Position numbers and translations under genes: made by a program. The notes beneath the pieces are model-generated. The model made no database searches and was not told the origin of the DNA. It was given only the letters and a program-made list of their open reading frames with translations. A DNA stretch of 64,000 bases from Loxodes magnus (lineage: Eukaryota > Ciliophora > Karyorelictea > Loxodida > Loxodidae): the NCBI GenBank assembly GCA_946699065.1, contig CAMPDV010000128.1, positions 496,001 through 560,000 on the forward strand. The letters are read 5' to 3'. Of the stretch, positions 35,991 to 49,170 are shown piece after piece; the stretch's first letter is position 1; every line of letters begins with the position of its first letter.

Positions 35991-38150
35991 ATCAGAAAAA
36001 AGGCAAATGAAACCTACTACTTCAGAAACTAAATTTCTATTCTTATTACTAAAGACATAGGCATTTCAAAGCATGATTGAATTATCCGATTTTATATTTA
36101 TAGCACCACACAGGAACTATAGCCAATACTATTTTTAAAGGTAGTTATATTAAGAATTTAAAGACTATTTAAATTACAAGGTATGCAGAATTGTAGATCT
36201 ATTGCTGTATCTATTTTCTATGAATTATCTTATTTGAATCTAAAAGAAGTAGTAGTTCCTCTTACTATAATTACATCGATACTAACTGATTGTCAGATTA
36301 TTCTAGGAAGCTATTATAGAATTTAGTAGTATATTTGGATAATTATAAACATCTAAAACGGAAGCATGAGATGCTGCATTTTGCTAAAGAGCAAAGCATT
36401 ACTTATCTCCAAAGTTTTCTTAATGGTTCCATATTTGTTTATATCAGGAATAGTACCAGAAATTTAAATTTGAATAGTTCCTAACTGAATATTCGCCTCT
36501 CCTTTATAAATCTAAAGTTAACTGTCTAAAATTTGAATATAATGAGCATTTAAAATGTTCAATATGTAGATGATATTTATATTTTAGTAGCCATAGTTAT
36601 TTCTATATCTACTATTTTATATTGAAAAATGCTTAATCTCATTTAAATCTTCAGTAAATATTTCGTTATGAATGATAATAATGGATACTTTATTTCCTTA
36701 GCTGAACTGTATTAATATGCTTTTTAATTTAAACTCCTTAAAAATATCAATATATGCTTGCCTTCATTTCCAGTAATTTAAGAGCTAGTCAGATTGTGTG
36801 TTATATCTTATCTTAAGTTTTCTAATTTGACTTCATTTATCTTTGACTCATACAAAAGCCTGCCTATCTAATTCCAGCAGAAATTTGAATCTTATTTCAG
36901 TCTTCAACATATATCCCTTTTGTTAAAAATGAAAATCTAACCCTTTCGGTATTTAAAAAAAGAAATTGAATAAGGTGCATCACATATTCCAAGATTAAAA
37001 CTCCTTTATAAATTTAAATTTTCTAGAAATCTAAATCATCGAATGTAATATCCCTTTAACTTGAGTGTATTATACTTTTATACTTGTGAAAGAAGTTAGC
37101 AAGTTAAACTCCTTTAAGGACTAACTCCACTTGGTTTTTTGTAAATAGAGTGAAGAATGAAACTACTAGCAGTTTTTTATCTTAATGAAGTTTAATAACA
37201 TTAGTATAAGATATTTAACCCTCATCTATCCGTGAATTCTCAAAATACAATTTTTTTGGATTAATAGTTAAATCTATCATTTTTATGAATTCCCACTATC
37301 ATTTTTTGTTCATAATCTATTGTCTGCAAATGGTGATGGATATAATAACTCTTCACTATCAAATTTACCAATTTTATGTTACTTAATTCTTTCAATAATT
37401 AAGAATTTTCCATAAAAATAAAATAAATACAGATACTCATAAAATCATGTATTGCTAGAGAAAGATAAATTACATTATCCATGCCCAAAATCCTTATTTA
37501 ATAGCATCTTTTAAAAATATATAGCACTGTGCTATATTTCCACTATAAATTCTATTATAGAGATCTTCTCCTTGTATTGGATTTGTTAGATAAATTATAT
37601 AAGGTTCATTTTCCGTACTGCAAAGTAGAGAAGAGGCATATTCTTGCATTTAATCATCCAAATAATTTTAAGGATATAGACTTAAACATTCAAATCCTAA
37701 TCTAAATATATTCTTTCTAAATTAACTAACTTCATCATACTAGTATCCAAAGCTTTTATTTGCAGTATAGCAACATTAAGCATAATCGCTGATAGTTAAT
37801 ATAGTATATTCATGATGCATATTTTTCCTTACATATCTTGAATACACTATTAGCAATTTTATTTTCAAAAAGGGTTGAATATGAGGTAATTAATTGTATT
37901 TATACCAAAATATCTTTCAAATAATCTCATATCAATAACTTTTCCCTTAAATGATTTCAAATCTTCATTTAAATTTAAAAAATCGCTGTTAATATTATCG
38001 TAGATTTCAACGTTTCTAACACCACCTTATTATAAACAAATTAATAGGACCTTCATTTTAAACTAGCCTATAAGCAGTTAAACTATAGATTAAGTGATGA
38101 GAGATATCTAAATAATATCCAGTTACCATTCAATAAATCTTGATTTTCTT
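35991..38150 (-). pseudogene. Fragments of a large, decaying extracellular-type gene
   Basis: Successive minus-strand blocks read well as protein but lie in different frames, without GT...AG segments that would join them. Blocks: 'GVRNVEIYDNINSDFLNLNE' and 'DLKSFKGKVIDMRLFERYFG' (about 38010-37890), 'HHEYTILTISDYAQCCYTAN' then 'YASSLLCSTENEPYIIYLTN' (37830-37580), 'RNNYGYQNINIIYILNILNA' then 'LGTIQIQISGTIPDINKYGT' (36620-36420), 'NAASHASVLDVYNYPNILL' (36390-36320), and 'CGAINIKSDNSIMLWNAYVF' (36120-36050). The Asn/Ile/Gly-rich, repetitive style recalls right-handed beta-helix surface proteins that are abundant in ciliates; that family call is an inference from style, not from a motif. Similar patches continue toward 39.2 kb. 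Probably a pseudogene of a gene several kb long. Confidence 0.4.
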
Positions 38151-40690
38151 GGTTTTTATCTTACTCATTTCTAGATAAATCAAATTTTAGTTTTGCTCTA
38201 ATAATTATATCTCTTAGAAAGATTCAAAATCCAAAAATCTGTTTTAATAATTATTCTGAACGTGTTCTTTCACATTTTATAGAAAATAGGTTTATAAGTC
38301 AGTATAATCATCCGTATTCATGACAATTTTGTTCTAGTTGATTTAAGATTTGATCAGCGAAATAAATACAAATTGAAAGATATCAGTTAGGCGAAGAATA
38401 AGTTATTCTGAATTGTTCTATATGATCTCAGCCACTCTAAAGCAGGAATTACTTTTTTCTCTGATATATCAATCATCTATATAGAATCATTGATTATGTA
38501 ATCAAATTAATATATCCACGATATCCTTTGATAATCACTCCAAAACAAGCTTTTTCAATAGCATTTGAAATTTATAACTATGAGATGAATGTTCTACTTA
38601 TTCTTAGATGCAAAATTTCAAAGAAAGCTATCCAGAAAGCATACCCTGGATTGAGTTGATAGAATAGGCACTAAGTAATAAAGTTGATACATTTAAATTT
38701 TTTGGATAGATTCTTAATTTGTATATTCCAATATATTTGCGATAGTTTATAGAAGAACGTGCTTTACAACTATAAGTTATAATCTTTAAATCTTTTCTTA
38801 TATGGAAGTATCGATACTAATTCTTGAACATTAAGCTTTTTTCTACTTTAAAGTACAAGAATAAATATCATCTTCTGGAAAATTCTCAAAATACTTTTAT
38901 CTTCTGGAAATTCCTTAGATCACTAATTCCTTTAGTTAATCAGCTCTAATTATGCTTACAATTAGAATAGGTATTAATTTGACCTACAAAAGTTTACAGT
39001 CATTTACTTTGTTAATTTAAACGTCAAAGTGATTGTAATATACTATTCATAAGATTCTAATAATCTTGAAATAAAATAGCGAGTAGTTTTTATACTTATA
39101 ACATAATCTCTTAAGAAATCGAACAGTCAACATTTATTATATTCTTTTTTGCAGTACTGAAAAATACAATTTAAGATTTAGTGTTGCTTATTTCTGTTTC
39201 CTTATGATGAACTAAAATGAATAAATTATAAAGCTTATTAATTGCTTAACTTCGTTATTGCTGTCGTACCACCATATTTATATTTTTCTTATTATATCAA
39301 TATAATCTTAACTCTATTTCATTAACTCCACTACTTTTCTTATTCCTTTTTCATTCTCTAAATTCATATTATGCTGCTGATTATTTGCTTATATTATTTC
39401 TAGTTCTCCATGATGAATTTAGATACTCTAGATTCTTCTTGAATATATCAGAAAATTTAGATGAGTATTTTCCACTTATCTTTACACTAACTCGCTTAGC
39501 TATAAATTATTTTCTAAAGATTTTAAATTATCTTAAGCTTAAAGTATAATGATCAACTATCCCTTAATTAACTTACATTATAACTTAGTTCCTCAATAAA
39601 TAACTACAACAAAATTCTCTCTAACTACACGTTCTTTTTTTAATGATATTTATCTTTTATAACCAAAATTGCAATGCTCAACTAGATCATCTGCTAGCAT
39701 TTTTGCTACTCTATTCTTTTTTAATTATAGATCTTACACTCAGTTTTGAGGTAATGAAATAGATAACCTTGAAGTACGTTCATTACTAACTTTCTACTTC
39801 ATAAATAATAAGCATCTATTGTCCTTTTTTTTCTAACTCTCTCCTTTTTACAATAATCTAATCTCTAAAAAAAAGTCTTTAAAGTTTTAGTCTTTTGATG
39901 ACTTATAACTATTAACAGATTTAAGCTCTAGTTTTCTAATTTATTCTTTTAAAATTAATACAAAAATATTATAAAATTCTTTCTATATCTAAATTAAACG
40001 GAGACTAGATGAATTAAGTTTAGCAGAAACTTTAGTTTATCAATATAAAACTAAGAAAGGAAGTAATTTAAGGAGCATACTCATAGAAAAGCTTTTGCTA
40101 TATGAAAGAAATATAATAATTCAATAGATTAAGATGCATTTTAGGAAATCTTCTTAAGCTCTGTCAATTTAATTATCATGGAAGTAGTCAAAACATAGAT
40201 ATAGAGATATCTTTAACTATTAGCTGCATATATTAAATATAATTAGTGGTTGTCATTTCTATACCTTCCACATAAATGTTTTTATCCTAATTACTTTGAT
40301 TTTATTAGAATAACTCTTTCATTACTTTACACCTTTAATTAAAGGTTATTAATATTCTTAAGAATAAAGAACCTAAAAGTTTTATTTTTGCTAATTACCT
40401 TTCATAATATAGTTCAGTTAATACTAATGGAATATAAGTTATCCAGTATAATATGAAAACTATCTTTATCATTTGATTCATCTACGAATTTAATTTTCTT
40501 TATCTGCTCCAGCTTTTTTTTTGCTTCCTCTCTGCTTAAAATAAAGATATCTCTAGTATTAAATACACTCTCTTTCCTCTTCACACATATAGCATATAAA
40601 TAAGCATATATAATATAGATTTAGTATTATTATGCATGAAAAGCCTGCTTCATATTTATTACTTCCTAACTATCATTTTCCAGTAGGCCA
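38151..40690. other. AT-rich region with scattered coding-like patches
   Basis: Minus-strand patches at 38300-39200 may be 5' remains of the decayed gene at 36-38 kb; beyond 39.3 kb nothing is recognisable. Confidence 0.35.
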
Positions 40691-41580
40691 TTTTATTAAT
40701 ATAGGCTTAACTAGTAAACCTGTTTAAAATGGAAATTGTTTAATAAGGATATATTTAGAGCACTTAGAAAGCTAACTTTTATTTTAAAAAAGGTTAAGCA
40801 TTATCAACTACTGGAAAGATAATTGATATAGTAAACCATTTAGTCAGAACCTTCTTAAGTTAACTAGAGACTAAAAAGAAGAAGCCTACAGTATTAAATA
40901 GTAGAATGCTGCTCAAGTACTATAATACGTTAATCTAGTGATTGATGGATTAAAAGATATTCAGAGGAGATATAATAAAAATAGAAATTAAAGGAAATAA
41001 GTGAAGTTTAAAAAGCATATCAAGAATAAGAGAAGCTAATTTAAAATTAATTTGTTCTACACTATAATTAAGAACTATTGTAACTACATTTAATTTTAGT
41101 TAGTGGAATGGATTTTAGTACTCATATGATTATAACTATTAACTAAGCTAAAAAAATAATTAATCATGCTCAATCAAATTTATCATAGTAATGTCTTACA
41201 AAATTGCTTCAAGCAAGTCTAAACACTTAACATTTACAGTAGACTTTAAGTGAAAAACTTATATAATTCTAATTTAATATTCTACTTCTATCTTTCTCTT
41301 TCTCATCCTATAAACTAAATATGTATTGGAATTAAACCCATAAATGAAAAAGAAATTCATATACTATAAATAGATAATGCTTTAGAGTGTACAAATATAT
41401 ATATAATGAGAAGAGATAAATGCTACTTTCTATTAATACACATAAATGTCTACACTAATATCAATAATATAGGGCTATCAAAACTATATCTATTATTAAG
41501 GTAAAAGAATCTGCTTTTTATTAAGTAGAGTATAATCATACTGAACATTTGGTGCTTATTTAATTATTGTGAAAAGTAGT
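40690..41580 (+). pseudogene. Coding-like tract, unrecognised
   Basis: A plus-strand stretch reads as helical protein under the ciliate code: 'NAAQVLQYVNLVIDGLKDIQ' (near 40910-40970) and, in another frame, 'EISEVQKAYQEQEKLIQNQF' followed by 'GMDFSTHMIITINQAKKIIN' and 'LSQQCLTKLLQASLNTQHLQ' (about 40990-41240). The frame change near 40975 has no GT...AG explanation. Beyond 41250 the reading becomes low-complexity. I cannot name a family; it may be a decayed gene or an uncharacterised one whose splicing I cannot see. Confidence 0.3.
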
Positions 41581-43507
41581 TTAATTTCAGAGAATGCTAT
41601 CATAATTGTAATTATTGCTAGCTTAGATTATAAAACTTTGAGAAGGAATTAGTATTGAAATAGGGTGGAATTTAGACTTACTATAGTAATTATATTAATT
41701 TTCAAACACGAGATATAAAAAGGATTTTATGGGGATAAAAAAGTAATAATTTAGTGATTGGAAATCAGATTAAAAACCAGTAGTGAAGAAATGGAGAAGC
41801 AAAGATATGAAATATATTTATACTAATAAATTGATTTTATTACCTAATTTCATTAGAGATAACTAAAGTGCAGATTTTTTTCACTTTTCATAGAAAATGC
41901 AATTTGATGATTTTGTTGGAAAACTAAGCTGCTTAAAGCTTTAAGCAATTAAGTTTGTCAGAAGTTAATTATAAATAAAGATATAAGCAATTTTAAATAT
42001 CAGCTTATCTTTAAATGCTAGTACTATTGATAACTGCATAGATCTTTCATATGATAATTGGAGCAACAAGTTCAACAGAGATCATTTTAGATATATTTTT
42101 AGTAATTTGCTAATCTTGACTATTTTATAGATAAGTTTAGTGACGTTAAGAGGGTATTATAAAGCAATATATATTAAAAAGGTTTTAATACTGAAATTTG
42201 ATAGATTCTTCATGTCTAAATGGGAAATGAAGAAGTTAATACTAAGCGTTAGAAACGCTTCTTCTAGAACAACAAGATAGGGTAATTAAATATTTTTTAC
42301 TCTAGTCTACTTCTTTTTAATAAGTATCTTTGAGAATAACTTAAAACTTAAATTCCTAGGCTGGAATCTAAGATTTAAATCAAGCATAGAAACTTCTAAG
42401 TCTATTCATTTTAAAGCTATTCAAGGCTATACTAATACTCAGCTACTAAGTATCCCCAACAACTAAGTAGCTAATTTTCCTATTAAGTCCATAAAAGCAA
42501 AGAGCATAATATTAAGCATTATAGTTAGGTTTATATAAGTTAGGTATTCTAATAACATAATACCATATACATATTATATCCGTTTTCTTTTCTATTAGCA
42601 TTAAGAATATTTACTGCTTGTTTATTCCTCTTTTATTAAGTCTAAACTAAGTTAATTTAGTACTTTAACACCTTGATAAATCTTCTCTTAGCAATAGAAA
42701 TTTTTACCCACCATATGGATAAACTGGAATGATTTGAATTTAAATAGCAGTTTTGCAAAGATATTACAAAGCTAGCTATAAAAGAGGTTATTTATATCTC
42801 TATAATCCCTTACATTCTATAAAGAGCATAGCAGCTTTAAAGTATTAATTAAGCTTCTATTTAACTATATAAAGCTTATCTAACTTAGCTAATTTAGTTT
42901 ATAAGTAAGCATATACAAACCTCTTTATAAGATAGTATTTTAATATTACTAAATTAGATTTCATTTATTAGCCATAGCAACATGCAGTTAAATCTGACAA
43001 ACCTGTAAATATTAAGGCTAATTACATTAATATACTTTATTTTATCTTACAGAGACTAGAACTATCTTTCGCTTAAAACTAGAATGATTAATTTAAGAAC
43101 CTATATGTATATACTTCTACAAGCCTAAGTAAAAAAAGGAAATTTTCCTCTTAGTTTCGGAATGAAATTTTAGGATTGAATAGAAATGAGATATTGGGTA
43201 TTAATTTAGGTGCTAGATGTTTATATATAAAGTGTAGTTTATGAAAAGATAAGGTTTAAATAGAAAAGTTTAAACAAGATATAAAAAAGTAAATACAGCA
43301 GTTTATAAGATTCTAATATGGCAAGAAGTAAAAAGTAAATGAACAAAGGTAACTAGTAGTTCTCAAATATCAATCATTTATTAGCTACTTTTTTCCTATT
43401 AATTATCTTTGATGTTTCATACATAATTTTGCTGTATTAAATGTTACAATTTCAAAGCGTTGGAGTTTGATTTCTTACTCACATTGTACAAGTTGACTAG
43501 CTTTTCT
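41581..43507. other. Intergenic, no gene seen
   Basis: 1.9 kb of AT-rich sequence with no supported feature. Confidence 0.4.
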
Positions 43508-43852
43508 TCAGTTTCTGACATTAGTGAGCTTGAATTAGATTCGTTTAATCTTCCATGCTAGAGATTTTTCTATATGATAACTTACTTTTTTCCTTAATAC
43601 GTTATTATACACAATCTTATTAGTCGTTACTTTAGAATTGCTGCTATTTTTATTTACTAAAGTCACTGATTTAAGTCTTTTTTGCGAGTAAAGCAAGGAG
43701 TTAGGAGGAACCATTTTATACAACTTAAGTCCTTTTTCCATCTACAACTCAATAGGTTGACTAACAGTCCTCTTATGCAAAATTTGTTTCTGCTTTTTGG
43801 CTAAGACTCTTGACTAATAAAAAGTAGGTGTATCTGCCTTAAAGAATTCCAT
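43508..43852 (-). CDS. Small basic protein, 114 aa, unknown
   Basis: One frame from ATG 43852 to TGA 43508: 'MEFFKADTPTFYQSRVLAKK', 'QKQILHKRTVSQPIELQMEK', 'LLYSQKRLKSVTLVNKNSSN', ending '..SLAWKIKRIQFKLTNVRN'. Very rich in Lys, Ser and Asn, with an RTVSQP stretch that resembles a basophilic kinase site. No domain, signal peptide or membrane segment. Codon use resembles that of the recognised genes and the composition is protein-like, so I think it is a real small gene, but the reading could continue past the TGA if that codon is Trp. Confidence 0.45.
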
Positions 43853-44377
43853 TTATATACTAAATTAATTAGTCCTTTAATATTTATTACTCAGGACTTT
43901 TATTTCTAAGACTACTTTTAACATATAATAACCTCACTGTCTCTATAACTATCAACTTAGTTACTCAAACTCATAATCTAATCCACTACTAACTCTAGCA
44001 CATACACTACATCACCAAAATTGCTACCTTCCACCTTATCAGACATCTAATAGTATAAAACAGGATAATAATTGCAAAACTAAAGGATGCAAATGCATAT
44101 TTTAGGTATAAAGTCCATATTGGTATATAATTACTAGCTAGCGAGCTTTATTAAATTTGATTCTTATTTATCTCCTAAATCTGCTAATTTTATACCATCA
44201 TATGAACTATTAACTAGAAGCTTAATATAACTGTATCTGGATTTTATAGAATATGGAGGCTTTTATTAACTTACATGCATTTTTATTATCTTTACTCTTC
44301 TTAAGATTATAGGTCTATACTAGGCTTCATCGTATCCTGCTTTATAGCTTGTGATTGAAATGAAAAAGGGGCTTTAA
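43853..44377. promoter_or_regulatory. Divergent spacer upstream of pseudokinase gene
   Basis: 0.5 kb between the small basic protein (-) and the pseudokinase-kelch gene (+), so it should carry both promoters. AT-rich, with no motif assigned. Confidence 0.35.
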
Positions 44378-46806
44378 ATGAATAGTTATTATATAAAATT
44401 GTATCTGATTATATTGAATACTGAGATTGAAGGTATTGAAATAGATAAGGGATTCTAAGGTATTAAGGCTGAAATATAAGTAAAGTTATTAGCACTAAAT
44501 CAGCTGATTTTAGATAGAATAGCATATGAAATAAGGTTAATCTAGTTGATGTGTATAGATTAATAAAACAGAGGTAATCTACTAAAAAGAGAAAGCTTAG
44601 TAATAAGATTTATTACTAGCTCTGCTTAATTTAAGAATAGAAGCAAAGAAATTAAATTAAAGCAACTAAAAAGAGAAGCAATTTAGTGATATAAGGGATA
44701 CTCTAAATAAGGATATAGGAATTAAATTTAAACAGAGTCTTTAAATAAGGTATAGATATATTAATTACTTGAAGACTAATATAAATATAGCTTCTTAATA
44801 TGTCAATAGAATAATAGTGCGAACTACCTTAAGAATGCCTAGAAATATTCTAACAAAAGTAAATAAACGATATCATAAACTGAATTTGCTCTAACTCCAA
44901 GAGTATAAACTTCTAAGACTTAACTATTCAAGACTTAGTATTTTTGGAAGATTCTTACTTCATAATAAATCAATGCACTTACTAAGGACAAAGCTATTGC
45001 GTTAAAAGATGGATGATAAGTAACGTGAATAAGTAAGAGCTTAAGCAAGTTATAAAGCTAGTACTAGAGGAGGTTGGAATGCTGATAACTTCCAAGCAGA
45101 ACAAAAATGTGTTTAATCTGATAGGTCTTTGCTATACTAGACAACTATGTATTTTAATAGAGCCAGTAACTATGATAGATATTCTTAAGTTATAGTAGAT
45201 TAGTGATAGGTTATAGTACATTTAGCAGATGGCTAAAGCTGTTAAATGGATTCATGAAAAGAATTTTGAGCAAGGAAATCTAAGAAATGAAATATGCATC
45301 GACTCTGAGAATAATTACAAGCTTACTGAATTTGGAGTTTATAAGGAAATTAGGAAGCTTCAAGTTTTGCATTATTAGTATCATGAAGGCTTTTATATTT
45401 TTAATGAGCCTAAGAAGCAAACAAGTAAGAAGCATGATGTCTATTCATTAGGCTTGTTAACCTTTAGTGCTTTGAAAAATAAACAGCCTTATCATTGATG
45501 TGCAAATGGTTCTTAGCTCAATAAAGCTATGGCCGTATAAGAAAGTCCTATAAAACTAGAAGTGGATGAATTTATTATGAAATGCATATCTGAGGATGAA
45601 AGACCATCTGTGATTGAATTCATTCAATGGTTAGAATAAAAGATTTTAGTTGAATCCTGCTAAGATTGCTAAGTCTTTTAATCTTAATTGACCAAAGAAA
45701 AGGAAAATAAAGAAAGGCTTTAAAAGATTATTACAAGCCTTCAGTTTGAGAAAGAATCAGCAGTTAGAATTATTTAATAAGCTTAAAGCCTTAAAGAAAA
45801 GAATTCGGCATTAACTGATGGCAATTAGGAAAAGAAACTTATAATTCAGCAAATGAAGGAATAGCTATAAAAGGTAGAATAGGAAAACGGAATTATCTAG
45901 TAATAGCTTTCTGTGAAATCTGCTCAAGCTGATTAACTTCTTTAGAAGCTAAAGCAGTATGACAACTTCAAGTTAAACCCTAACAAAATGAGCACTTTTG
46001 CTCCAGTGAATTCAAAAACAAACATTAATGTAATATTAGACTATACTAATACGCTTGCTACAATAAATCCCATTGTAAACGAACACTAGTTTACCGAACT
46101 TCATCTATCTAAACTTAAGTTTGGCTGTAGAGTTATTTAGCCAAGTGAAAATGTATTGCTAGTTTCAGGAGGAAAGTATGAATGACAAGATTAATTGCTA
46201 ATTTTTTCAGAAAACTAAGTTGAGCAGAAATTCTAGACAGCGTACAAGCATTATCAGCATGGTATAAATTGAATAACTGATAAAGCATTTTTATTCTCAG
46301 GTAAGTAGGATGAAGAGCTACAAGAAAAGTGTGAAGTATTCTATTGCTAGCATAAGAAATTCGTGCAAATTGCTGATATTTAAATTCCCACTCTTCTCTA
46401 TGCATTGGGAGTTATAAATGAAAGCACTTATGTAATAGGAGGGTTGAACTCAGATAAGATATAAGAGTATAATATGTATTTAGATCAGTGATTCGTTTTG
46501 GAGAAATTTTCACCTTAAACTATTTTCAAGAAAAATCAGCTAAATGGAGCAGATTTAAGTTCTTCTATAATGGTTTTCGATAATAGCCTAGAAAGTACTT
46601 ACATTTTTGACGGAAAAGGTTGACATGAACATGGGGAGAAATTTCCAGGTGGATGATATATAAATCCTTCTTAAGCCTGCTGTAGAGGAAACAATGTATA
46701 TGCAATAGACTAATGGCACTTTTTATGGATCTATAACCTAAATTCAGGAATTTGGGAATCTAAAGGAAAGCTCATAAATAAATTTTACCATTGTAATATA
46801 ATTTGA
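44378..46806 (+). CDS. Pseudokinase - coiled coil - kelch protein
   Basis: About 800 residues with four parts: a helical N-terminal domain (44378-44890, 'ALNQLILDRIAYEIRLIQLM'), a protein-kinase fold (about 44930-45640), a coiled coil (45660-45970, 'LTKEKENKERLQKII', 'QQMKEQLQKVEQEN') and kelch-like repeats to the end. The kinase keeps the ATP-anchoring Lys ('QSYCVKRWMIS') but HRD is replaced by 'EQGNLRNE' and DFG by 'TEFGV', so catalysis is unlikely. The layout recalls MLKL-like pseudokinases, though that is only an analogy. Kelch blades: 'VLLVSGGKYEWQDQLLIFSE', 'STYVIGGLNSDKIQEYNMYL' plus 'DQWFVLEKF', 'STYIFDGKGWHEHGEKFPGG'. Five or more TGA read as Trp. One frame change of -1 between about 44885 and 44940 has no intron to explain it (a T-run lies at 44940), so the gene may be newly damaged or the sequence may lack one base. 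Confidence 0.75.
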
Positions 46807-47709
46807 TTTATAAGCTTATCACTAATATACAACTTAACCAAGCTTCCACATATAAAAACTATTAAAGCAGTTAAAGTTTCAAAGGAGGATAACTCTTGCC
46901 TTCCATAAAATAAGCAAGGGCAGTTTTGGCAATGATTAAAATTCAATCAAATAAGAAAAATGGTAATCCTTTTACTGTTTTGGAAGCAAATTAGCAAGCT
47001 TTCGATTACATATATCTATCTTATTTAAATATATATATATTCACTAGTTTATTAGCAAGCTATTAATTTCTTAATACTTATACAGTTAACCTACTTTGCC
47101 TTTTTATTTAAATATGTTATTCTATATTTTCTTTAACTGCTTCTACGTGTCTTGTTTACTTGCTATCTCTTTAGATAAAGAGATCTTTATCTTGCATATG
47201 GCTACAATAAACTAGACTAGCTTCTAGTTTCATAGCCAGTTTTTATGCTTATAAATTTTTAAAACTACTTAGATCTTATGAAGTTCTAGTATTGCAGTAA
47301 AGTCTTCCTTCTTGATAAAAGTAGATTATAATATAAATTTGAAAAGAATCAGGAGTATAAACTTGTAATTAGGAATGTAAAATAAAAGTAAATATCTAGT
47401 TAATCTAATAAAAAGCTCTTGCTATTTATAAGCTAATCTTAGTCTTAACATTCTATCTTAGTTAAGTAGAAACACGTATTTATGATAAGCTTCATATTTG
47501 TAAATTTCATATGAAGATCATACTCAGTACTGTTAATATTAGTCTCTAGAGTAGACTTAGAGATGCTAATGAGAGATGATTAGATTATAATGAGAGTAAT
47601 AGTTAAGGTTATGAAGGAAATAGGAAAGTAAAGAGGGAATACAAAGAAAGAATGAAATATAGAATATCTTTAGTAAATATATTATGGATGTTTATTCCAT
47701 ATAAACATA
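46807..47709. other. Convergent intergenic spacer
   Basis: 0.9 kb between the 3' ends of the pseudokinase gene (+) and the CLK gene (-). AT-rich, with no gene seen. Confidence 0.5.
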
Positions 47710-48891
47710 TCATAATAAATCTCCATACCATGTTGTCAAAAATGGATGCAAAAGAGCTTAGCTAGCTGTTATTCGCTTCTTGGGGTCATAAACTAGCATT
47801 CTTTTAATTAGGTCTAAGAACTCTTTATGCTGAATAACTTCTTCCAGCATTGGTACTTCATTAACGTTATCTATTTGATCTTTGCTTGTTGTGTACTTTG
47901 GCCAATTAAATTTATAGTTGCTATCTCAGTATTTTCTGTATGTCTTGCTACAATTTTTAATCATTTGGGTAGGAAATTAGCCAAATCTTTTGTGCATCAT
48001 TGCAAGGTGTTCATAAGAATCGTGAGTTGGAAATAGAAGCTCTCCTGTATATATTTCGTATAAAATACAACCAGTAGACCATACATCACTCGGAGTACCC
48101 CAACCATTTTCTAAAATAACTTCAGGTCCTCTATATTATCTTGTATTAATGATTCTAGTATGATGATCTCTGGCAAATGTAGCTCCTCCAAAATCAATTA
48201 TTTTAATATCTGTAAATCTGGGTTTGAAGTATACATTCGGTTAAAGTGATTCATCTGAAGTACTTCGACTCTAAAGGTCCCCAGCTTTGTTAGAAGATTC
48301 TTCTTTAATTTCTTCTTTATTCTTTTTCTGGTTTATAGGTATGGAGTCATAATCAGACTTAACTAGTAGAATGTTTTCCAGCTTTAAATCTGTATGTGTC
48401 AATTAATTTTAGTGAAGAAACCCAATTGCTTAAAGGAGCTGCTTTGTAAAACTTTATACTTGGGTTATCTGGAATCCTCTAAACCTATTTTTCTTTAAGA
48501 AATCATAGAGACTTATTCCATATACATCTAAAACTAAGCAATAACTTTATTTGAAGGCGAAATCATCGTGAAGTCTGCAAATATTAAAATCTTCAGAGCC
48601 TCGAGTGTTTATATCTCTCAAGATATCTGCCTCTATTTTAGCTGCCTCTACATATCTACTCACTGGCCTTATTATTTTGATAGCTCTATTCACCTTATCT
48701 CTATGATCCCATACTTCAACAACTCTTCCAAAAGTTCCATCACCTAAGATTCTTATTACCTCAAATCGATCAGCGATGAAATCTGACACATTTAGCTCAA
48801 TATGGCCTGCATCCTTATACTACTTCCTAGGAAGTTATGATACTGATTTTTCAGCTTTCCTCTTTATACGTTTGTACGAACTCTCTGACAT
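47710..48891 (-). CDS. LAMMER/CLK dual-specificity kinase
   Basis: CLK (LAMMER) kinases phosphorylate SR splicing factors in the nucleus. 393 residues, no introns. Kinase motifs: '[20 protein letters not shown]' (Gly loop), '[13 protein letters not shown]' (Lys), '[13 protein letters not shown]' (the CLK-type HTDLKPEN), '[11 protein letters not shown]' (DFG), '[11 protein letters not shown]', '[20 protein letters not shown]'. The name-giving motif is altered: '[14 protein letters not shown]' where most members have EHLAMMERILGPIP. A Ser-rich insert with '[10 protein letters not shown]' and 'RSTSDES' sits between catalytic loop and DFG, as in other CLKs. One sense TGA in 'YRKYWDSNYKF'. The short basic N-terminus ('[13 protein letters not shown]') could be a nuclear signal. 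All catalytic residues are present. Confidence 0.92.
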
Positions 48892-49170
48892 TTATAATAA
48901 TGTCTGGTATTTTGCTACGTGAGTTTTTAAAATGGTTAATGAATTCTTTTAAATGAAAATAATTCCATTAATCAAAAAATAAACCAACTACTATATCAGT
49001 ATATCCATTCCCCTTACTTCTAATCCTCACTTTATCAAATCTTTTAACTATGATACCTTATATTTCCTTATAAACTGTGGATGTAGAACTATCTCTCTTA
49101 AGCCACTAACTGACTCGCTTTAGTTAAATCATAAATCAAATTGTAGATTTTAATTTAATTTTGGTACAAA
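48892..49170. promoter_or_regulatory. Upstream region of CLK gene
   Basis: Short AT-rich region upstream of the CLK start, possibly shared with the small plus-strand ORF at 49171. No motif assigned. Confidence 0.3.

Noticed and set aside
36541-36610. Plus-strand reading 'VQYVDDIYILV', resembling the catalytic box of reverse transcriptase
   Set aside because: No other reverse-transcriptase motifs lie around it, and the opposite strand has a longer, better protein reading in the same place; a chance match.
46133-46405. Minus-strand 90-residue ORF
   Set aside because: Antisense to kelch repeats of the pseudokinase gene.
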